A stretch of 64,000 bases of DNA from Pseudomonas frederiksbergensis (GTDB lineage Bacteria > Pseudomonadota > Gammaproteobacteria > Pseudomonadales > Pseudomonadaceae): assembly GCF_003732665.1 (NCBI RefSeq), contig NZ_MOBP01000004.1, forward strand, positions 183,989-247,988, given 5' to 3'. The notes below the pieces were generated by a model that was not told where the DNA came from, made no database searches, and saw only the letters and a program-made list of their open reading frames with translations. The position numbers and the translations under genes were made by a program. Of this stretch, positions 63,985-64,000 are shown piece by piece. How positions within the stretch are numbered: position 1 is the first letter of the stretch; each line of letters opens with the position of its first letter.

Positions 63985-64000
63985 GATCTTCCCTGACTAT

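Overview
The window is chromosomal DNA of a Pseudomonas, most likely of the P. fluorescens group. Three things point there: GC-rich codon use, gene order that follows the P. aeruginosa stretch from about PA0331 (ilvA) to PA0382 (trmB) as I remember it, and two families of Pseudomonas REP palindromes in many 3' intergenic gaps. Most of the sequence is housekeeping core with a few accessory insertions. No tRNA, rRNA, CRISPR array, insertion sequence or prophage was seen.

Layout. 0.2-10 kb: ilvA, a small membrane protein, a HAD phosphatase, rppH-ptsP, an NRDE protein, a TauE/SafE permease, lgt and thyA. 9.6-12.4 kb: divergent cadR/cadA metal resistance with a clear MerR-type operator. 12.4-21.9 kb: an aminoethylphosphonate locus made of a LysR regulator, an ABC transporter, an FAD amine oxidoreductase and a PhnZ-like HD diiron oxygenase. 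It is split by an AT-rich accessory cassette (cassette A, 13.4-16.0 kb). Cassette A holds a 33-codon peptide gene, an M29/NicX-like metalloprotein and a free-standing PheRS-like protein whose amino-acid pocket is altered. 22-31 kb: a GTPase/DUF2868 pair, folA, a cystine symporter, a PchP-like phosphatase and ilvD. 31.0-34.6 kb: a second accessory cassette (cassette B) in operon order: a 23-codon peptide gene, a SagB-type flavin oxidoreductase, an AurF-type diiron oxygenase and an MFS exporter. 34.7-39.4 kb: an RlmI-like methyltransferase, an HDOD protein, mutM, a ferredoxin and coaD. 39.4-44 kb: laoABC with divergent laoR for long-chain alcohol oxidation. 44-55 kb: a sulfurtransferase, an AraC regulator, a YheT-like hydrolase, and five M16-family genes (two catalytic/partner pairs plus one degenerate single gene) around rsmD. 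55-64 kb: ftsY-ftsE-ftsX-rpoH, mtgA, a DUF423 protein, thiS-thiG, trmB, an unknown lipoprotein and kptA.

The best candidates for an undescribed system are cassettes A and B. Both have the layout of small ribosomal-peptide (RiPP-like) pathways: a tiny ORF with a good ribosome-binding site, then a GC-rich stem-loop, then the first enzyme gene. Neither has a YcaO, radical SAM, lanthipeptide synthetase or ATP-grasp gene nearby. Neither peptide appears as an ORF of conventional length, so automatic annotation would probably miss them. Their function is inference; the ORFs, Shine-Dalgarno sequences, stem-loops, gene overlaps and conserved metal ligands are visible in the sequence.
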